Counted from the first letter of the stretch, positions 1-11,856 are shown. The stretch: DNA of 64,000 bases from Miscanthus floridulus (GCF_019320115.1 NC_089597.1:115884000-115947999); one strand, 5' to 3'. The notes: a model not told the origin generated them from the letters alone. Translations and numbers: made by a program.

Positions 1-480
1 AGAGTACAATCTTCCGATGCTTGATGTGCAGAGGTATTGCCCCTAACGATTTCTGTTTTTTGCCATTAAGGATCCTTTCAGTTTGATCGTGCATTCAGTT
101 TGCCTTGTTCATCCATTCAGTTTGCTCGAGGCATGGAAAGTTCAGTAAACTGTCATATGTAGTAAATGATATAGTACTAGACCATGCAGCCTAGCTGTAA
201 CAATTGTTCAGTATTGTTCAGTAACCATGCAGCCTAGCTGAGACAACTATCATATATCGCTCATAACTATTGTTCAGTATTGTAACTAATCAATTAAGAA
301 GGCATAAAACATATATAGAACGTAAGGCAGATCATATATCAACCATGCAGCCACTAGTACAGTTGTGTAAAACATCAATCATCATCCTATCATATATAGT
401 AAGTTTGTAGTATAAAATGTCAATGTATTTATTAGTATCAATGTTACTAGTATAGTAAACTAGTTTTCGCTTTTTTGTAG
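1..480. other. AT-rich stretch 5' of the MULE transposase exons
   Basis: No coding sequence recognised. A 17-bp motif (accatgcagcctagctg) occurs twice about 40 bp apart near 182 and 225, and 'gttcagt'-type words recur. It ends in a T-rich acceptor-like tttttttgtag just before 481, so it may be an intron or leader of the transposase gene that follows. The 5' end of that mobile element is probably outside the window. Confidence 0.4.
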
Positions 481-3400
481 GTCCCAAGTAAATGATGTCG
501 AAAATACAGAAAGAGTTGATTGGTCTACCATACAGATAGTTGAGACAGTTGATGATGAAGGTCGAATTGAACTTATGAGCGAGAGTCAGATGTGTGAGCT
601 ATTGGGATTGGGAGATGAGGGCACACCAAATATACCTACACAAGCATCTGATCGTCGAATGGATGAAGAAGGCAATGATAATGAGCTTGGTCAAGATGTT
701 GATGGTGCTGCCATTCCTACTAATGATGTCGTACCGGGTGAGATCGTCATTTCATATGATAAGAACAACCCATCAATGGAGGTTGGGACACAGTACCCAA
801 CAATGGAAGAGTTCAAGCTAGGCAGTGCGGACATATGCCATCAAGAAGGAGTTCCATTTAGGAGTAGAGAAGTCAACTACGAAGAAATATAGGGGTTTTT
901 GCAAGTCTGGTGATGAATCGACGGGCCCTTGTCCTTGGAGGATAAATGGGTCGAAACTGGATGGCAGCGCTACTGTGGAGGTAAAATATTTTTTTTGTAT
1001 CACTTAATTCAATCATTCATCTTGTTATGTAATTTAATATTTTTTTGTTTTGTAGGTAACCGTGTTAGTTGATAAACATGAATGTGTGTCTAGTGAGAGG
1101 ATGCAGGTTACAACTCCAAGTTGCAAGTGGGTAGCTAGCAGGGCTGTGGATATCCTTAGAGTTGAACCAAACATTGGTACCAAGGAACTGAAAACGAGGT
1201 TGGAGACAAACCCAATACATAGGTGTATAATTGGATATGACACTGTACAGCGGGGTAAAAAAAGAGCTCTTGAAGAGATTTATGGGAAATGGTCAGATAG
1301 CTTTGAGCTATTGTTTAGGTGGAAGGCCGAGGTGATGAAGCGGAGTCCTGGGAGTGTCGTTCAGATCGATGTTCTTGAGGTAGATGGTGAGGTATATTTC
1401 CACCGTTTTTTCTGTGCCCTGAAACCATGCATTGATGGATTCCTGGAAGGTTGTAGGCCTCATTTGAGCGTAGATGCTACAGCACTTAATGGGAGGTGGA
1501 ATGGTCATTTGGCTGCAGCAGTAGCAGTTGATGGTCACAATTGGATGTATCCAGTCGCTTATGGCTTCATAGCTCAGGAAACAACAGATAACTGGACTTG
1601 GTTCATGGAACAATTAAAGAAAGCTATAGGTGATCTTCTAGTCCTTGCTGTTTGTTCGGATGCTTGCAAGGGCTTGGAGAATGCAGTGAAGAATGTATTC
1701 CCCAATGCAGAGCAAAGGGAATGCTTTTATCATATGGTCAGAAACTTCAAGAAGAGATTTAGAGGGTTTGGCCAGATATATCCTGCTGCAAGGGCTTACA
1801 CAGAGGAGATTTTCTATGACAATATAGCAAAAATGATAAGTGAATCAGCTGCATCAGTGCAATGGTTATAGGCCAATCATAAGCTATTATGGTACAGGTG
1901 TGGTTTCAATCCAGAAATTAAGTGTGACTATATAACTAGTAACATTGCTGAGACATTTAATAACTGGATTAGAGACCATAAGGACTTACCGGTTGCTGAC
2001 CTTGCTGATAAGATCAGAGAAATGATCATGGTACTGTGGAACAAGAGAAGAATTATTGCATACAGGCTACCTGAAGGCAGGATACTCCCAGCAATTATGG
2101 TTCAGCTAAGGGCAAACACTAGAGGTTTGGGACACCTGAAAATTGTACCATGTTCTAACTGGAGTGCAGAGGTGTGGGACCATAGCAGAGCCGTTTCTGT
2201 GAGGCATATTGTCAAGCTAGGCCAAAGAACATGTACTTGTCTTGAATGGCAGCACACTGGTAAGCCATGTCAACATGTACTGGCCTATGCAACCCGCCAA
2301 AGGGGAGTGGATCTAGAACAGTTTGTGCATGACTACTACTCTGTGAATAGATTTAGGGCTGCTTATGGTAGAGAGATTGAGCCAATGACAGATAAAACAC
2401 AGTGGCCACATGTTGACCTACCATTTGGCGTTGGTGCACCTCTGGCTAAATTATCTGCGGGAAGAATGAGGAAACTAAGAATCAAGGGATGGGATGAGGG
2501 TGGACACAGGAAGAAAGGAAAATCTACCAATGAGGGTGTCGACAGAATATCGTCGGCAGTCCACCGAGGGGTATCCCGCGATGGTAGATTGATCGGCAGA
2601 GGAGCGTGTAATCAAGAACAAGAAGGCAACAGAGACACACGAGTTATACAGGTTTAGGCCATCAGTATGACGTAATACCTTACTCCTGTGGTCTGTTGGT
2701 TTGTATTAGCTATCGTATGATTTGCCGTGATTTTGTAGGGGGTCCCTGCCCGCCTTATATAGTCCGGGGGGCAAGGTTACAAGTTGGTTAGATCTGAGAG
2801 ATAACCGGAAAGTAATAACAGATTACAAGAATCATGGGATCGTACGTATCCTAACAGATCTCGTAACATCTTCAGGATATCCTCCCCATGCCTTGCGGGA
2901 GGCGCCGAGTAGAATCGTGCCCCGCAAGGCTCCTTCTCGTGGGCTGGGCCGCCCCTGGAGGCGTAGCCCATGTGGCCTGCCGTGGGTATCCGGGGTCGTA
3001 CCCCCCACGAGGGTGAAGGTGAGAAGAGATGGGATGAGGGTGAAGGTGATAACGATATTGTTCCAACAAATGCAAAGGGACAGAAGATCATCAGAGGACC
3101 TATGACTTGCAAACGATGCGGAGAAAAAGGTCACAGGCAAGTTAGTTCTAAGTGCCCATACAATGGGACCGCAAAAAAGGGATAATTGATGATTTTCTTT
3201 ATCAACTAACTTGAATGAAAATATCAATATTAATTTATTTCATCACTTGTAGGAAGCGTAGGCAACCTAGGAAGAATGTCACAAAAGAAGGACCGGCAGG
3301 AACCTAGCACCCCACGGAGGCCAACCAGGGATGAAATCCTACGAGATAGTTCCAGGAAGGGTCACTAGAAGGTAAGGAATATTAACACATTTACTGTACA

Positions 3401-3573
3401 CAATAATTGTTTTATATATACATCTAATTGCCGATCGTATTTATGTGCAGCAAGCTAGCGATGTTACTTGGAGAGGGCACATCTTCACAAACTGACAACG
3501 CTAGCCCCGTGAGGATGCCTACCCCGGTGCCACCAAAAAAGATGACTCCAAAAAGGAGAAAGCTAAACATTTG
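481..3573 (+). pseudogene. Mutator-like (MuDR/MULE) transposase, decayed
   Basis: DDE transposase relic of the plant MuDR type, which moves DNA elements by cut and paste. Exon-like blocks are 481-980, 1056-2536 plus 3009-3185, about 3251-3371 and 3450-3573. Visible parts in order: a DNA-binding region (YAIKKEF... and a CPWRI motif near 825-960); the catalytic core with first Asp in LSVDATALNGRW (~1465), second Asp in CSDACKGLENAV, a C-x2-H pair in ECFYHMVRNF, and Glu in NIAETFNNW (~1950); a SWIM zinc finger (CTCLEW...CQHVL, ~2233-2282); and a zinc knuckle (CKRCGEKGH...C, ~3109-3160). Lesions: a frameshift near 820-830, an in-frame TAG at 1869-1871, a solo LTR at 2537-3008, no clear GT donor after 3180, and frame changes in the exon at 3251-3371. 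It cannot encode a working transposase. TIRs were not located. Confidence 0.88.
2537..3008 (-). mobile_element. Solo LTR inserted in the MULE transposase
   Basis: A 472-bp block starting TGTCGAC and ending CCCCCCAC interrupts the transposase reading frame. GAGGG lies on both sides (2532-2536 and 3009-3013), as expected for a 5-bp LTR-element target duplication. The interior has an LTR-like layout, including the motif ttatacaggtttaggcc. The minus strand carries a TATA box (CTATATAAGG, about 2755-2764), so the probable orientation is minus. No gag-pol remains. The transposase frame is the same on both sides once one target copy is discounted. Confidence 0.75.
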
Positions 3574-3734
3574 ATGATGGAGCATTTTAGTTGTGATGAG
3601 ATGTAACCTCATGATTTATTTCATATGACATTGATTTCGTTTGGAACTACATTATGGTCTTCTGAGATGAACTTGTTTATGCTACAAACATGGTTTTATG
3701 AGATGAACTCGTTGCTAAATTCTTGCCGTTATAT

Positions 3735-3836
3735 ATTACTTGTAATTGTGTATGAATCAATTCTTGTTATATATTACTTGGAACATTGTTATATATTACT
3801 TGGAACTGTACATATATTACTTGTAACTGTACATGG
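3735..3836. repeat. Short tandem motif atatattactt
   Basis: The word atatattactt is repeated four times at irregular 20-45-bp spacing, each followed by gtaa or ggaa. This is simple local duplication just downstream of the transposase 3' end. No function is visible. Confidence 0.6.
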
Positions 3837-3837
3837 C

Positions 3838-3990
3838 GGCCATTGCCACGGCCAGCAAGCCAAGGCAGCTGTGGCCAGCCAGCCACGGCCAGCCAGCCAA
3901 GGCACCTGCGGCCAGCCAGCAAAGGCCATAGCCAGCCAGCCAAGGCAGCGGCCCAGCCAAGGCCAAGGGCCGTGGGAAGCAAGCAGCCAG
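3838..3990. repeat. GC-rich CCAGCCAGCCAAGG minisatellite
   Basis: About 150 bp made of degenerate repeats of ccagccagccaaggca on the plus strand. The repeats keep several frames open, giving proline/alanine- or tryptophan-rich translations of 70-120 residues. I read those as composition artefacts, not genes. Confidence 0.65.
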
Positions 3991-4640
3991 CAGTGACCTT
4001 TTTTTTTCAAAACGACACAACAATCACTGTCAAAACACTGAAGGGTAAAACGGTCACGTTAGGAACAAATACATGTATTTAGATGTTAAAAGAGATTAAA
4101 ATGGCCCGAAATGTTATTAGAGCTTATTGTAATTGTTTGGAGTCCTATTTTAGAGAAACAAACGTTAGAAATCCTATTATAGAGAAACCTAACACTTGGA
4201 GTCCTATAATAGCCAATTTCTCCCCTCCTTCGGTTCTTCCCTTTATTTTGCTGTCTCCAAACATACACCAGCAGGCAAAGAATCGAAGCTCCTTTTGCAC
4301 TGACAGAGGAAATGCAAAAGGGCCGGCCCGGTAGGTAGGTGAGGACCCGGGGCCGTGCGTGCGTTCAACATTTTCCACGTCGTCAATACGGCCATTATTA
4401 TGCGGCTATAATCATCATCACTAACAATATAGCCACCGCACCTTTTTTATATTTTTCAAAGTTACTCGCATTTACCATTATTACTGGAAATAATAATGTA
4501 AAATACCACACCTATATATTTTATTGTTGAAGATAATCTGAAGTGGTCAAACTTTTTTTAAAAAAATGATAAAGTAAATAGTTTAATTGTAAGTATTACT
4601 GTTTTTGTTAGAAAAAAAGAGCGTCCATATCACACATCTA
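3991..4640. other. Intergenic, no gene recognised
   Basis: Mostly AT-rich with one GC-rich patch near 4320-4380. The word 'agtcctat' with 'agagaaac' recurs at 4140-4215, hinting at a degraded small repeat. Short ORFs overlap on both strands without recognisable domains. Confidence 0.4.
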
Positions 4641-4758
4641 ACAGTCTGTTCGGCTGATGCTGATACGATCGTATACGATCGCGGATTATTACTGCTGAGA
4701 GAAAAATACTGTTCTGGCTGAAAATTTACGATCGTTTACGACGAAGCGAACAGGCTGT
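4641..4758. mobile_element. Small MITE with acag(t/c)ctgttcg ends
   Basis: A 118-bp element with imperfect terminal inverted repeats: acagtctgttcg at the left and the complement of acagcctgttcg at the right. The interior is palindromic, with atacgatcgtatacgatcg answered by cgatcgtttacg. It resembles the common grass MITE type whose interior reads 'tactgttctggctg'. No clear target duplication was found. Confidence 0.6.
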
Positions 4759-5460
4759 AAAATTGTTGGTTCTAATGGTTTCCAACACTTGAGTTCTCGG
4801 CCATCCAATTTTAACACTTATATATGGCTTAGATTAGGGTCCATTTGGCACATCTTATCTAGCAGCTCCACGGGTTGTTTGAAGTTGTTTTGTGCCAAAC
4901 CCGTATTTTCTAAACAACTTTGCATGTGAAGCTTCTTAAATCGTGCTTAAGGAATGGGAAACTGAAAATAATTGACTTCCAGCTTCAACTCGCACTGTGG
5001 GTTCCTGTATGGACCAAATAATTCATGAAAACATCTTCAACTCTACTCTCGTAGAGCCAAAGAAAAAAGACTACTTGTACTCGTAAAGCTGAGCTATGCT
5101 AAATATGGCCTAGATCTATCGTAGGCTACGCAGTCTACAGAAGGTTGTAGCACTGTAATTTTTATTTGACCATCTTTACTAAAAAAACACACCTATAATG
5201 GAGATGTAACTTTTTTTGGTAAAAAGTAGATGTAACTTAATGTGCAACGTAACTGTAAATCTGATGTAAATTTAACTAGTGTGCCTAAGGTGCAAGTAAA
5301 AAATCCATTGTGTTGGTTTCCATACCGAAGTACACTCACAACCATCATCAAATTAAGCACAAATGTGGACAAAAATAAATCCAAACATAATCATTCAGAA
5401 ATAATCGACGTTGTTAGGTAGGGATATAATCATAAACAGAAATACTGAATGGCATTATTA
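4759..5460. other. AT-rich intergenic DNA
   Basis: No ORF with recognisable content. 4840-5000 has the look of an old MITE (agggtccatttggcac, then a run of 'aagctt'-type words), but matching ends were not found. Confidence 0.4.
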
Positions 5461-5924
5461 TTAGCGGCTTGACAGCTTAACCCAAGCGATAGCTAGGACG
5501 AGACACGCGAGGGATCGGACAAGGTCGCCGTCTCAACGATACGGTCTCGCTCGCCGGCCTACATCATGCGTCGGCTGCCTTTGACCCGCGCTGTGCTGGC
5601 CACCTAACGCAGCGCCCGGCGGCCGCGGCCGGTGTGCCCACCGGAACGGGAGCATGGAGGAGGAGTGCGTGCCGACTTTGCGGCCGCCGCTTCCAATAAG
5701 GCCCACATGACACCGCACCATCTGCTCCGTTCCCCCACCGCCGCGCCGCGCCACGACCACGAGCGTTTTCCTCCCTTTCCCCCAGCCCCCAGGTCCGGCC
5801 TTCTCGCGGCGCGGCTGGGCCTTAGTAAGCAAGCATGTAAAACGAAGATGGCGTCGTGGCACACGACGGACTGGCCCAGCTATCCCCTGCTCGGAGGATG
5901 CCCGAAGTCCGCCGCAGACAACAT
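5461..5924. other. GC-rich non-repetitive block, origin unknown
   Basis: A GC-rich stretch with overlapping ORFs of 86-133 codons on both strands. None shows a domain, signal peptide or convincing splice pattern. It could be a degraded first exon or captured gene fragment next to the long-TIR element. Confidence 0.35.
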
Positions 5925-6119
5925 GAAATTTCAATATTTAACGCTCAGTTTGCATCTCTCGAGATTTGACACCCGATTCGTATGACCTTTAAAATATAAC
6001 CTTGTACACACGAATTTTTTCAATCTAGGGGATTTCTTTCTTTTTCCCCTCCTTTTTTATTTCCAATATATCCTGTTCCCTGTTGATGCCACGGGAAAAG
6101 ACCATACTGCCCCTTCCTC

Positions 6120-6900
6120 TAAGTTGGAGACCTGGACGGACGCTCGGGCTCGGTCGCGGTTCTCCCGGCCGCTCGGGCTCCCTCGTTGGCGGAGGACGCC
6201 GGCGTCGCGCCTAGTGGCGGCGGCCGAAATTTGGCTTGCATTGTTTATACAGAAACTATATACAATTCACAATCTTTTTCGTCGGGAACACTTATACACA
6301 CCACACAAGCTCTGCATTGCGTGCTTCGACGGTTGCGCACAGGCTCCCCTGTCCCGGGCTCCCTGCTCTGTAGGGCGGCATCCCGAGGCCCGAGCGGCCT
6401 GGGCGCGCGCCGATGGGGGCCGGCGGCGCCGGAAAGGCCTGGGCGCGCGATGGCGGCGGCGGCTGTCGCGGCCTCCACGCCCCGGACTTGGCGGCAGGCC
6501 CGGCCCTGGGGGGTTCGAGCTGTGCTACCGCACTGGGCCCTCGACCCCAAGGGGCCCAACCCCATATGTGAAGGTATAGGTATAGTATTCCCTGGCCCAT
6601 AGAAAAATTCAGGAGCCCAAGACTCCTTGCCTGTTGCGTCGACCTGGCCTCCGCAGTTCCGCGTCCGCGTCGTTTCGTTCTTCGCCTTCCGCCGCGCGGC
6701 TTCTTCGGTTCTTCCCCGCTTCAACCTCCGAGCCTGCGCCGATGCGCATCGTGGCATCGCCGTCGCCGATCGGCTGTGCACCCGTTCGTCGCGGCAATGA
6801 CCAGCGTCCACCGGGTGGCCGGCCGCCGGCGTCGCCCAGGCCCACTCGGTCTCTCCGTTGGTTCTGGGAGGTACCAATTGCCCCTAAGCCCTTGATTGAT
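6120..6900. other. GC-rich cargo of the long-TIR element
   Basis: High-GC sequence with overlapping ORFs on both strands, the longest a 210-codon minus-strand frame ending near 6245. No family was recognised. The ggcccat / gggcc words at 6535-6600 and the tandem block at 7481-7526 suggest another small element nested here. Treated as possible captured exon sequence only because of composition and position. Confidence 0.35.
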
Positions 6901-7122
6901 GTATGTCAAGAATGTATATGTTAAATCAATATTTAATTTTTCTTTGTCTCCAATCTTTAATCTTTAGAATACAAGACTTGGCGTCTTGGCCACTTGGACT
7001 CCTCTGAAATTGTGATTTGGTATTTACTGTGCAGCTAGGGCAGTGAATAATCATTTTCTCTAGTCCTCTACCCGGTAATTTACTAGCACTCATTTTTATT
7101 ATGATGTTGGATTCAATCTAGT

Positions 7123-7347
7123 ATGACATATTTTTCATATATAAATTTACTATTTACAGTGAACTCATGTTGCCCAAAAAGCATGCATCTGGAAGTGAGA
7201 AAAGAAAAAAAGAAGAGAAGGATAGATGACTTGATACAATCACAAAGAGGAGCTATTGATAGAGTTTTTAAGAGTAATACAAGCACTTCAAAAAATCCAG
7301 ATGAGTGGGCAATAATTGCTGTGGAGGAAATGACTTCGCATCAGTAA
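7123..7347 (+). pseudogene. hAT-type (ZMYM1-like) transposase N-terminal fragment
   Basis: A 74-codon frame whose second half reads RIDDLIQSQRGAIDRVF, then NTSTSKNPDEWAIIAV. This resembles the start of plant hAT-superfamily 'zinc finger MYM-type protein 1-like' proteins. The preceding Lys/Arg-rich stretch (SGSEKRKKE) sits in a neighbouring frame, so there is a frameshift near 7190-7215. No catalytic domain follows. This is a short relic inside the long-TIR element. Confidence 0.5.
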
Positions 7348-7480
7348 ACGTTAGATAAAATTTTTAAGGTAAGATATATAATTTATTTGATAAACATGTT
7401 TTTTTATGTATTACACTTATTATAAACATCATTATATCATTAGAGTTGTATTAAGGGTCTATTTTAATGGCTTCGCTCCG

Positions 7481-7526
7481 GGCCTATAAATTGGTAGGAC
7501 CGGGCCTATAAATTGGTAGGACCGGG
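7481..7526. repeat. Two tandem copies of a ~23-bp unit
   Basis: The word gggcctataaattggtagg occurs twice head to tail. It may be a recent slippage duplication or part of a nested element end. Confidence 0.7.
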
Positions 7527-7926
7527 CCTGCTTGGTGGGCTCATCCTGAGCTCGCGCGGAGGTCTCGGCCTGGGCGCGGGGGAGGTTGGGGGTGGGGCGA
7601 CGGCCGGCGGGCCAGAGGCGGGCGGTTCGCCGGCACCGGAGAAGCCGAATCGCGGGCGGCGACGACGGACCGCGCGACTATGGCATTCGCGAAACAGAAC
7701 AGAGAAGCACGGGCTCCTTTTACAAACAGTGGGAAGGATATATTGATTTGGCTGAGTCCAATGAGTAATGAAATCCTTGATTAAAAAAATAGAAAAGGAG
7801 AGAAAAAGAGAGAAATCCCTCAGATTGAAAGAGTCTGCATGTCCAGGGTTGTATTTTGAAAAGACATGCGAATCCGGTGTCAAATCTTAAGGGACATGCG
7901 AACTGAGGGTCAAATATTGAAATTTC

Positions 7927-8770
7927 TCCATCCTGACATCCCCTCTCTCCCTCCTGGCCTATTTGAGCTTTTCAGCCAGAGATAGTTGTTTCACAAAACC
8001 ATTGGAGGCCCTTTTTATCTTTTTGCCAAAAAAATAAATTGGAGAGTTTTTTTAAGGAGCTTTTGAAAATGCGCTTAGGTTGTGATGCCTTGTTTCTTTT
8101 AATCATTGATGAGATTTATTGAGTTTTATTTATATTCCGATCTATAATTTCTAAACATCCATGTGTGTGCAGTAGTTTATCTTGTTATTACCTTCCTAGT
8201 GTTACAACTAATCTGGCACAGAAATAATTGTTTCATTGCTAAAATTCAACCCAAGCGATTCACAGAATCAATTATGTATGTGTATGTCAAGCCCATTCAA
8301 AATGTGCAAACTGTCAAAATGTAGACTAATTTTAGCCAAATATAAAAAGAATGTTTCCAAAGATTATTATAGCAGAGGGGTTGTCTTTACTTTCCATCAA
8401 ATTAGTCTAAAGCGCACACTGTTAAACTGTGTATATAATATAAAGGGTGCTTTTGATGTACAGGTCTAATTAGACAATATGATCAGTAGTAATTGGGGGA
8501 ATTTGGAGTGATCCTGTTGGTAGTGTAGTGTTTGCATCAATTGTTGATAGTTGATTCGGTACTAGTTATTTCTCAACATTAGTAAAGTTGCGAGGACTTT
8601 TCCAACAAGATATGTGCGACATTGGAAAAAGTGCCGGATAAGCGGAAAAAGTTGCGAGGACTTTTCCAGGTCAATTTTATAGGTTGGAAAAAAGAGACAT
8701 CGTTTTTTTTTTTGTAGAATATATTTGCACAAACTGGTTGCTGTCATTTATTCTGAACCACACATAAGCT
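7927..8770. other. Upstream region of the LRR pseudogene
   Basis: AT-rich, no gene recognised. The 19-bp word agttgcgaggacttttcca occurs twice (near 8585 and 8650) within a locally duplicated stretch. No MITE ends could be paired. Confidence 0.4.
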
Positions 8771-8771
8771 A

Positions 8772-8780
8772 TGTATAAAT
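8772..8780 (+). promoter_or_regulatory. Possible TATA box of the LRR pseudogene
   Basis: The word gtataaatg lies about 130 bp before the ATG at 8908, a plausible position for a core promoter. No other support. Confidence 0.3.
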
Positions 8781-8907
8781 GATTTCTATGTTGACTCGTC
8801 TACAGACCATTATCGCTGGTAGCCGGTAGGTGTGATATTTCATATTTCTCGGCCGAGAGATAAACAACAGCAGTCAGCAGAACAAGAAAAAAAGACACAA
8901 ACTCCAA

Positions 8908-11856
8908 ATGTTCTCCATGGCTGCACCTGCATTCTTTGGCCTCTCATTCATCGTATCTATCACCACCGCCATTGTCAGTTGCTCTTCCTATGCCTACGCG
9001 CAGAAACAATCTGACAGTGGGTGCATCGCAGCCGAGAGGGCTGCGCTGCTCTCCTTCAGAGCAGGTATCACTAGGGACCCAGTGAATCGCCTTGGTTCAT
9101 GGGAGGGACAAGACTGCTGCATGTGGAATGGTGTCAAGTGCAGCAACAACACAGGCCATGTCATCATGCTTGATCTCAGCAACACCACCGTCCGAGGTGA
9201 TGAACTTACCGGTTGGTGCATGATTTTGGTTGGTGGAAATCCTTATAGTCTGCATGGGAAAATAGGTTCTTCTTTGATTGCTTTACAGCACCTGACGCAT
9301 CTGGACCTCAGCGGAAACCATCTTGGGGGAGCAGGCGTGCCCATACCAAGATTCATCAGCTCACTGAAGAGTTTGACACATCTCAATCTCGCCTGCATGA
9401 ATTTCGATGGTAGAGTGCCTCCTCAAATTGGTAATCTCTCTGGATTGATATATCTTAACCTCGAATCATCGCTTTCCCATTCCTACGAGAATGCAGTGCA
9501 CTCTGATGATATATCATGGATAGCAGATCTCCGTTTACTAAGATTTCTTGACATGAGTGGAGTGAACCTCAGTACAACCGGTAACTGGGTCAGTGTGATG
9601 ACCCTCCTTCCAAATCTCAAGGTCCTTAGACTCAGCTATTGTGGGCTTAGTTTACCACGTGAACCCAAGGTTACTTCAAATCAAAGTTCACTTGAAACAC
9701 TTGATCTAACGTTCAACAGTATTGAGACATTGAATCCAGCATACTGGTTTTGGGATGCTCGCACAATTAAAGAACTTGACCTTGCATTCACTGAATATTA
9801 CTGGCCCATTCCCAGTTGCAATCGGGAACATGATCCTCTCTTGAGGTGCTTTATCTAGGAGGAAATGACCTTCACTCTCAGGCGGTATAAACTCTGAACT
9901 GTTTGATGGCTTATGCAACCTGAGAATTCTAGACCTACATGTCAAATGAGATCAACCAGGATATGGCAGAATTTATGAATCGACTACCTGCATGTACAAA
10001 GAGTACGTTACAATCCTTAGATCTGTCTGCTACCAACCTCAGTGGGCGGATTCCAAACTGGATCGATGAGTGGAGGAATTTGAGTGATCTTTTACTCTCT
10101 GATAATAGGCTTCTCGGATCAATACCTCTGGAACTGGTATGCTGGCTAATCTGAAAAGATTGTATCTAGACAACAACCACTTAAATGGTTCTATATCAAG
10201 AGACCATCCTTGCAAATTTGGAAAACCTGGAGTATCTGGACTTATCTTACAACCCAGTACACATCAGTTCAAATTGGTCCCCAACATTTAGCCTGCAGTA
10301 TGCTTCTTTTGCCCGTACCAAGATAGGACCTCAATTTCCCAGGTGGCTCAAAGGGCAAGAGTAGTGTCACCTATCTCGACTATTTCGGATGCAGGCATAG
10401 CTGATCATCTCCCTGATTGGTTTTGCAGAGTATTTGCACACACTAAATATTTTGAACATCTCCAGTAATCAAATAAACGGCAGTCTGCCAATGACATTGG
10501 AACTTCTGTCTTCATTGCAAGCGCTTGACCTCAGCTCAAATAACTTAACAGGTCGGCTGCCAAAGTTACCACAAAGTTTGTGGTTATGTAAAATCTCCAA
10601 GAACTCTTTGTCAGGACCTTTTCCGAAGAAAATTTGGGGCTCCAATGCTCACAGAAATGGTACTGTCTGCACATCGTATCAACGGAACCATTCCAACATA
10701 CTTCTGTCAACTACAATATCTGCAAGTGTTGGATCTTTCAGAAAACCTTCTGGTGGGACAACTTCCTCTGTGTTCGGAAAGAGAAGATGTTAAGTGAAAT
10801 TTGAAACCCATACCGAGTCCAGCACTCACTCAACTGTCAGTTGTGATACTTGTACAGAAACAACCTGTCTGGCAATTTTCCTGAACTCTTGCAACACAGC
10901 CCACAGTTGACTGTTCTTGATCTTGCCCACAACACCTTTGCTGGAGAGATTGCCAGCATGGATTTCAGACAAGCTGCAAGATTTGTCATATCTCTTGTTG
11001 CGGTATAATATGTTCTCTGGTTCTATTCCACTTCAGCTCACAGAACATGGGAAATCTCCAATTCTTGGACCTTGCAAATAATAGAATATCAGGAACTATA
11101 CCTCATGGTTTGGCCAACTTAAAAGCAATGGCTCAGAATAGCAGAAGATTTTATAACCCTTTATTGAGGTTGCACGTAAGGCCTATCACAGTGTCATTTG
11201 AGATTAAATCTTCAGTCAGTTATGACGATAACATACCAATAGTAATGAAAGGACAAGAGCTTGGTTACACCAGTACGGTGAGATATATGGTTGGCCTTGA
11301 TTTATCCTGCAACAATTTAGTTGGAGATATTCCAGATGAATTAACACTTCTAAGTGGACTGATAAATTTGAATATATCCCATAATCAGTTATCTGGAAAG
11401 ATTCCAGAGAAGATTGGCCTGCTAAGTGAATTAGAATCTCTTGATCTGTCATTCAATGAGCTTTTTGGTAAAATTCCTTGGAGCATATCAGAGATAACAG
11501 CATTGATCCACTTAAACCTGTCCTATAACAATCTTTCTGGAAGAATACCCTTGGGAAATCAGCTTCAAGCACTTGATGATCCAGCATCCATGTATATCGG
11601 AAACAATTATCTCTGTGGACCTCCTCTTTCTACAATCTGTTCTGGACCAGATGCAACTGAAGATTACCCCATTGAAAACATGCCAAAGAAGAGAGACTTC
11701 CATCTTGGGTTGGCTGTAGGGTATGTCATGGGGCTGTGGATGGTGTTTGTTATTTTCTTGTTTATGAAGACCTGGAGGAGTGCATACTTCCGAATGTTCG
11801 ACAAGCTACAGGACAGTGTATACAAACAATATGTGAAAATTATATCTGCAAAGTGA
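8908..11856 (+). pseudogene. LRR receptor-like protein (RLP, Cf/EIX2-like), frameshifted
   Basis: Relic of a cell-surface LRR receptor-like protein, a family that senses extracellular ligands and lacks a kinase. The 2949-bp span fits an intronless ancestor of about 980 codons. From the ATG at 8908: a hydrophobic signal peptide (~30 residues), an LRR N-cap (CIAAERAALLSFRAG... with CCMWNGVKC), many LRRs (LxxLxLSxNxLxGxIP type), a C-cap (NNYLCGPPL...C), an acidic stretch, a transmembrane helix (LGLAVGYVMGLWMVFVIFLF) and a short basic tail ending at 11856. The frame breaks at TAG 9856-9858, near 10140, near 10200, around 10355, near 10655, and repeatedly at 10790-11046. Homology resumes in other frames each time, so these are small indels in an otherwise collinear gene. 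Sequencing error is possible but this many breaks is unlikely. Confidence 0.9.

Larger units (their letters stand above)
5925..7926. mobile_element. Long-TIR Mutator-like element (Pack-MULE-like)
   Basis: The two ends form inverted arms of about 140 bp. The left arm starts gaaatttcaatattt at 5925. The complement of the right arm, ending at 7926, starts the same way and continues with matching blocks (ctcagtt, agatttgacacc, tttcaatctagggg-like). Long TIRs are typical of MULEs. No 9-bp target duplication is visible (flanks agacaacat and tccatcctg differ). The interior has no MULE transposase. It holds GC-rich blocks at 6120-6860 and 7480-7690 plus a hAT-type fragment, so it may be a gene-fragment-carrying element. 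Part of the interior could be later insertions. Confidence 0.62.

Noticed and set aside
3625..4082. ORFs of 98-123 codons downstream of the MULE
   Set aside because: They run through the CCAGCCAGCCAAGG minisatellite and AT-rich repeats and have no domains.
6245..6877. 210-codon minus-strand ORF
   Set aside because: High-GC sequence with open frames on both strands; no domain, no splice support.
8908..9858. Short functional RLP or LRR protein of 316 residues
   Set aside because: Homology continues downstream in other frames to the transmembrane tail, so the stop at 9856 is a lesion in a longer gene.
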